DNA from: Rhodothermales bacterium
GTDB taxonomy: Bacteria > Bacteroidota > Rhodothermia > Rhodothermales > UBA10348
Length of the DNA: 64,000 bases
Reading direction: 5' to 3'
Assembly: GCA_028284865.1 (NCBI GenBank)
Contig: JANQQV010000024.1
Location: 1 to 64,000 of the forward strand
Under the pieces are notes generated by a model that made no database searches, had not been told where the DNA came from, and was given only the letters and a program-made list of their open reading frames with translations. Shown here piece after piece: positions 62,445 to 64,000 of this stretch. Positions within the stretch are counted from its first letter, which is position 1. Each line of letters starts with the position of its first letter. The translations under genes and the position numbers were made by a program.

Positions 62445-64000
62445 ATGAGCCCTCACGCTTATACCGAAGATCAGCTCGTTGAGCAGCCGGCGATCAATCT
62501 GTTTGCTGAGCTTGGCTGGGAGACGGTATCAGCGATGGAAGAGGTCATGGGGGCGGACGGAACGCTCGGGCGCGAAACCCAAGGCGAGGTGGTCCTATCA
62601 GCCAGGCTCGAGGCGGCGCTCACCAGACTCAACCCAGAAGTTCCATCTGAGGCAATCAAGCAAGCGGTCGATGTGCTGATCATGGACCGTTCAGCGATGC
62701 TTCCCGCTTCGGCTAATCGCGAGGTGTATCAGCTCATGAAAGAAGGCATTGTGGTATCGATGCCAGACAAGGTCAACGGCGGTCAGAAGAGTGAGCGCTT
62801 GCGAGTGATTGACTGGGAGCGGCCCGAGGAAAATGACTTTCTCCTGGTCAGTCAGTTCACCGTCGTTGGCAAGCTCTACAAGTGCCGGCCAGACCTGGTA
62901 GGATTTGTCAATGGGCTGCCATTGGTTGTCGTTGAGTTCAAGAAGCCTACCGTTCCGGCACGGGCGGCTTTTGATGACAACTTGACCCACTACAAAGACG
63001 CTATTCCAGATCTCTTCTGGTACAACGCGCTCATCATTGCCTCAAATGGTACCGACAGCCGGGTCGGCTCCATCACGGCGGAGTGGGACCGCTATTTCGA
63101 GTGGAAACGCATTGAGAGCGAAAAGGAAGACCGGCGCATTTCTGTGGAAGTCTTGTTGCGCGGCACCTGTCACCCTAAGCGCCTCATCGACATCGTCGAG
63201 AACTTTACCCTCTTCAGCGAGCATAAGGCTGGACTCATCAAGGCAATCGCGCAAAACCACCAATATCTGGGTGTAAATGCTGCCGTCGAGTCGCTCAAAG
63301 AGGCGCGCGCAAGTGGACATGGTCGTGGTGGAGTCTTCTGGCACACACAGGGGAGCGGAAAGAGCTTCTCCATGGTGTTCTTCAGCCAAAAGGTGATGCG
63401 CAAGCTCGCGGGTGATTGGTCGTTCGTAGTCGTTACCGACCGCGTGGAACTCGACGATCAGATCGCCAAGACATTCAAGGCTGTCGGGGCAGTAAGCGAG
63501 GCCGAAGGTGATCGCTGTCACGCCTCAAGCGGCGCACACCTGCGCGAGCTCCTGCGCGGCAACCACCGTTACGTCTTTACGCTGATCCACAAGTTTCAGA
63601 GCGAAGAAGTGCTCTCGGAGCGTCGGGATATCGTCGTGCTTGCCGATGAAGCGCACCGCAGTCAGTACGACACGCTTGCTGTCAATATGCGCTCGGCCAT
63701 TCCGAAGGCCACATTCTATGCTTTCACAGGTACGCCTTTGATCGCCGGCGAAGAACGGACCCGGGACGTATTCGGTGACTACGTATCTATATACGACTTC
63801 CAGCAGTCGGCCGAAGATGGAGCGACAGTGCCTCTCTTCTACGAGAATCGGACACCTGAGCTCGACCTAGCGAATCCTAATCTCAACGATGACATCTACG
63901 AGATCATCGAAGAGGCAGGCCTCGATGGGGAGCAGGAGGCGAAGCTTCAGCAGCGCCTCGGGCGCTCCTATCACCTTATCACCCGGGACGATCGGCTGGA
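62445..64000 (+). CDS. hsdR: Type I restriction-modification system, endonuclease/translocase subunit (HsdR), partial
   Basis: The first 518 residues of HsdR are in the window; the rest lies beyond the right edge. The nuclease site is seen as DLVGFVNGLPLVVVEFKKP, with D150, E164 and K166 forming a PD-(D/E)xK active site. The translocase motifs follow: Walker A GSGKS at 303-307 in HTQGSGKS and the DEAH box at 401-404. The ATG at 62445 lies two bases after the stop of the DUF262 gene. HsdR pulls DNA after HsdMS binds an unmethylated site and cuts at a distance. The presence of both motifs shows that the visible part is intact. Confidence 0.95.
   Translation, partial: MSPHAYTEDQLVEQPAINLFAELGWETVSAMEEVMGADGTLGRETQGEVVLSARLEAALTRLNPEVPSEAIKQAVDVLIMDRSAMLPASANREVYQLMKEGIVVSMPDKVNGGQKSERLRVIDWERPEENDFLLVSQFTVVGKLYKCRPDLVGFVNGLPLVVVEFKKPTVPARAAFDDNLTHYKDAIPDLFWYNALIIASNGTDSRVGSITAEWDRYFEWKRIESEKEDRRISVEVLLRGTCHPKRLIDIVENFTLFSEHKAGLIKAIAQNHQYLGVNAAVESLKEARASGHGRGGVFWHTQGSGKSFSMVFFSQKVMRKLAGDWSFVVVTDRVELDDQIAKTFKAVGAVSEAEGDRCHASSGAHLRELLRGNHRYVFTLIHKFQSEEVLSERRDIVVLADEAHRSQYDTLAVNMRSAIPKATFYAFTGTPLIAGEERTRDVFGDYVSIYDFQQSAEDGATVPLFYENRTPELDLANPNLNDDIYEIIEEAGLDGEQEAKLQQRLGRSYHLITRDDRL

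Noticed and set aside
1..64000. CRISPR arrays, rRNA genes, insertion sequences and integrases
   Set aside because: I read for repeat-spacer patterns, rRNA signatures and transposase motifs such as DDE regions and saw none in the window.

Overview
The window looks like chromosomal DNA of a Bacteroidota-superphylum bacterium, most likely from the Rhodothermota/Balneolota side (inference). Supporting signs are secreted proteins with C-terminal type IX secretion (T9SS) sorting domains (6792-9692 and 27509-29326), a DUF5916 outer-membrane protein, a FAS1 protein, many small lipoproteins, a 31-residue very basic AURKAIP1/COX24-type ribosomal protein, a one-piece tmRNA whose tag ends in AMAA, and many genes without a clear Shine-Dalgarno sequence. 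No rRNA genes are present.

Positions 1 to about 52 kb are ordinary core chromosome with moderately high GC, in short operons on both strands. From left to right: the start of a UvrD-type helicase; a NupC nucleoside transporter; an envelope block (TonB-like lipoprotein, short and long NfeD, L,D-transpeptidase, membrane protein); a secreted M36 metalloprotease; a HAD phosphatase, FabI and an inositol-monophosphatase-type enzyme; BirA and CoaX; uridine kinase, YaaA, YtxH and the small basic ribosomal protein; an alpha/beta hydrolase, two lipoproteins and an S9 peptidase; PEP carboxylase; tmRNA; a CNNM/CorC-type protein; a secreted GHL10-type hydrolase; a FAS1 protein; a DUF5916 protein; an FtsX/MacB-type permease; a flippase with AroQ; a MerR-type regulator; MnmA; a hybrid 7TM/PAS histidine kinase; an operon of class II DAHP synthase, DUF1611 protein and dipeptide-epimerase-like enzyme; HPF; an M32 carboxypeptidase; a tandem universal stress protein; and a very unusual secreted protein joining beta/gamma-crystallin, PI-PLC-X and two ricin-type lectin domains.

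At 52016 lies a tRNA-Thr(CGU) with encoded CCA and a terminator. Everything to its right is accessory DNA, visibly more A/T-rich in several genes. It has three parts. (i) A plus-strand trio starts with a TIGR04255-family gene, followed by two unrecognised genes. (ii) A minus-strand operon of phage/plasmid type runs XRE regulator, DUF4258-like protein, Gp157-like protein, a 95-residue mobile-element protein, a Rad52-type annealing protein and a YkvA/DUF1232 protein. (iii) A plus-strand type I restriction-modification operon runs hsdM, hsdS, a DUF262/HNH GmrSD-like gene, then hsdR, which is cut by the window end. The tRNA boundary, the recombination genes and the defence genes together suggest an integrated island whose far end lies outside the window.

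The most promising undescribed material is the TIGR04255 trio, the DUF262/HNH gene inside the type I operon, the crystallin-PLC-lectin protein with its flanking inverted repeats, and the DUF1611/epimerase pair behind DAHP synthase, which may handle D-glutamate or N-acetyl-glutamate. All functional statements come from reading motifs; no database search was run.
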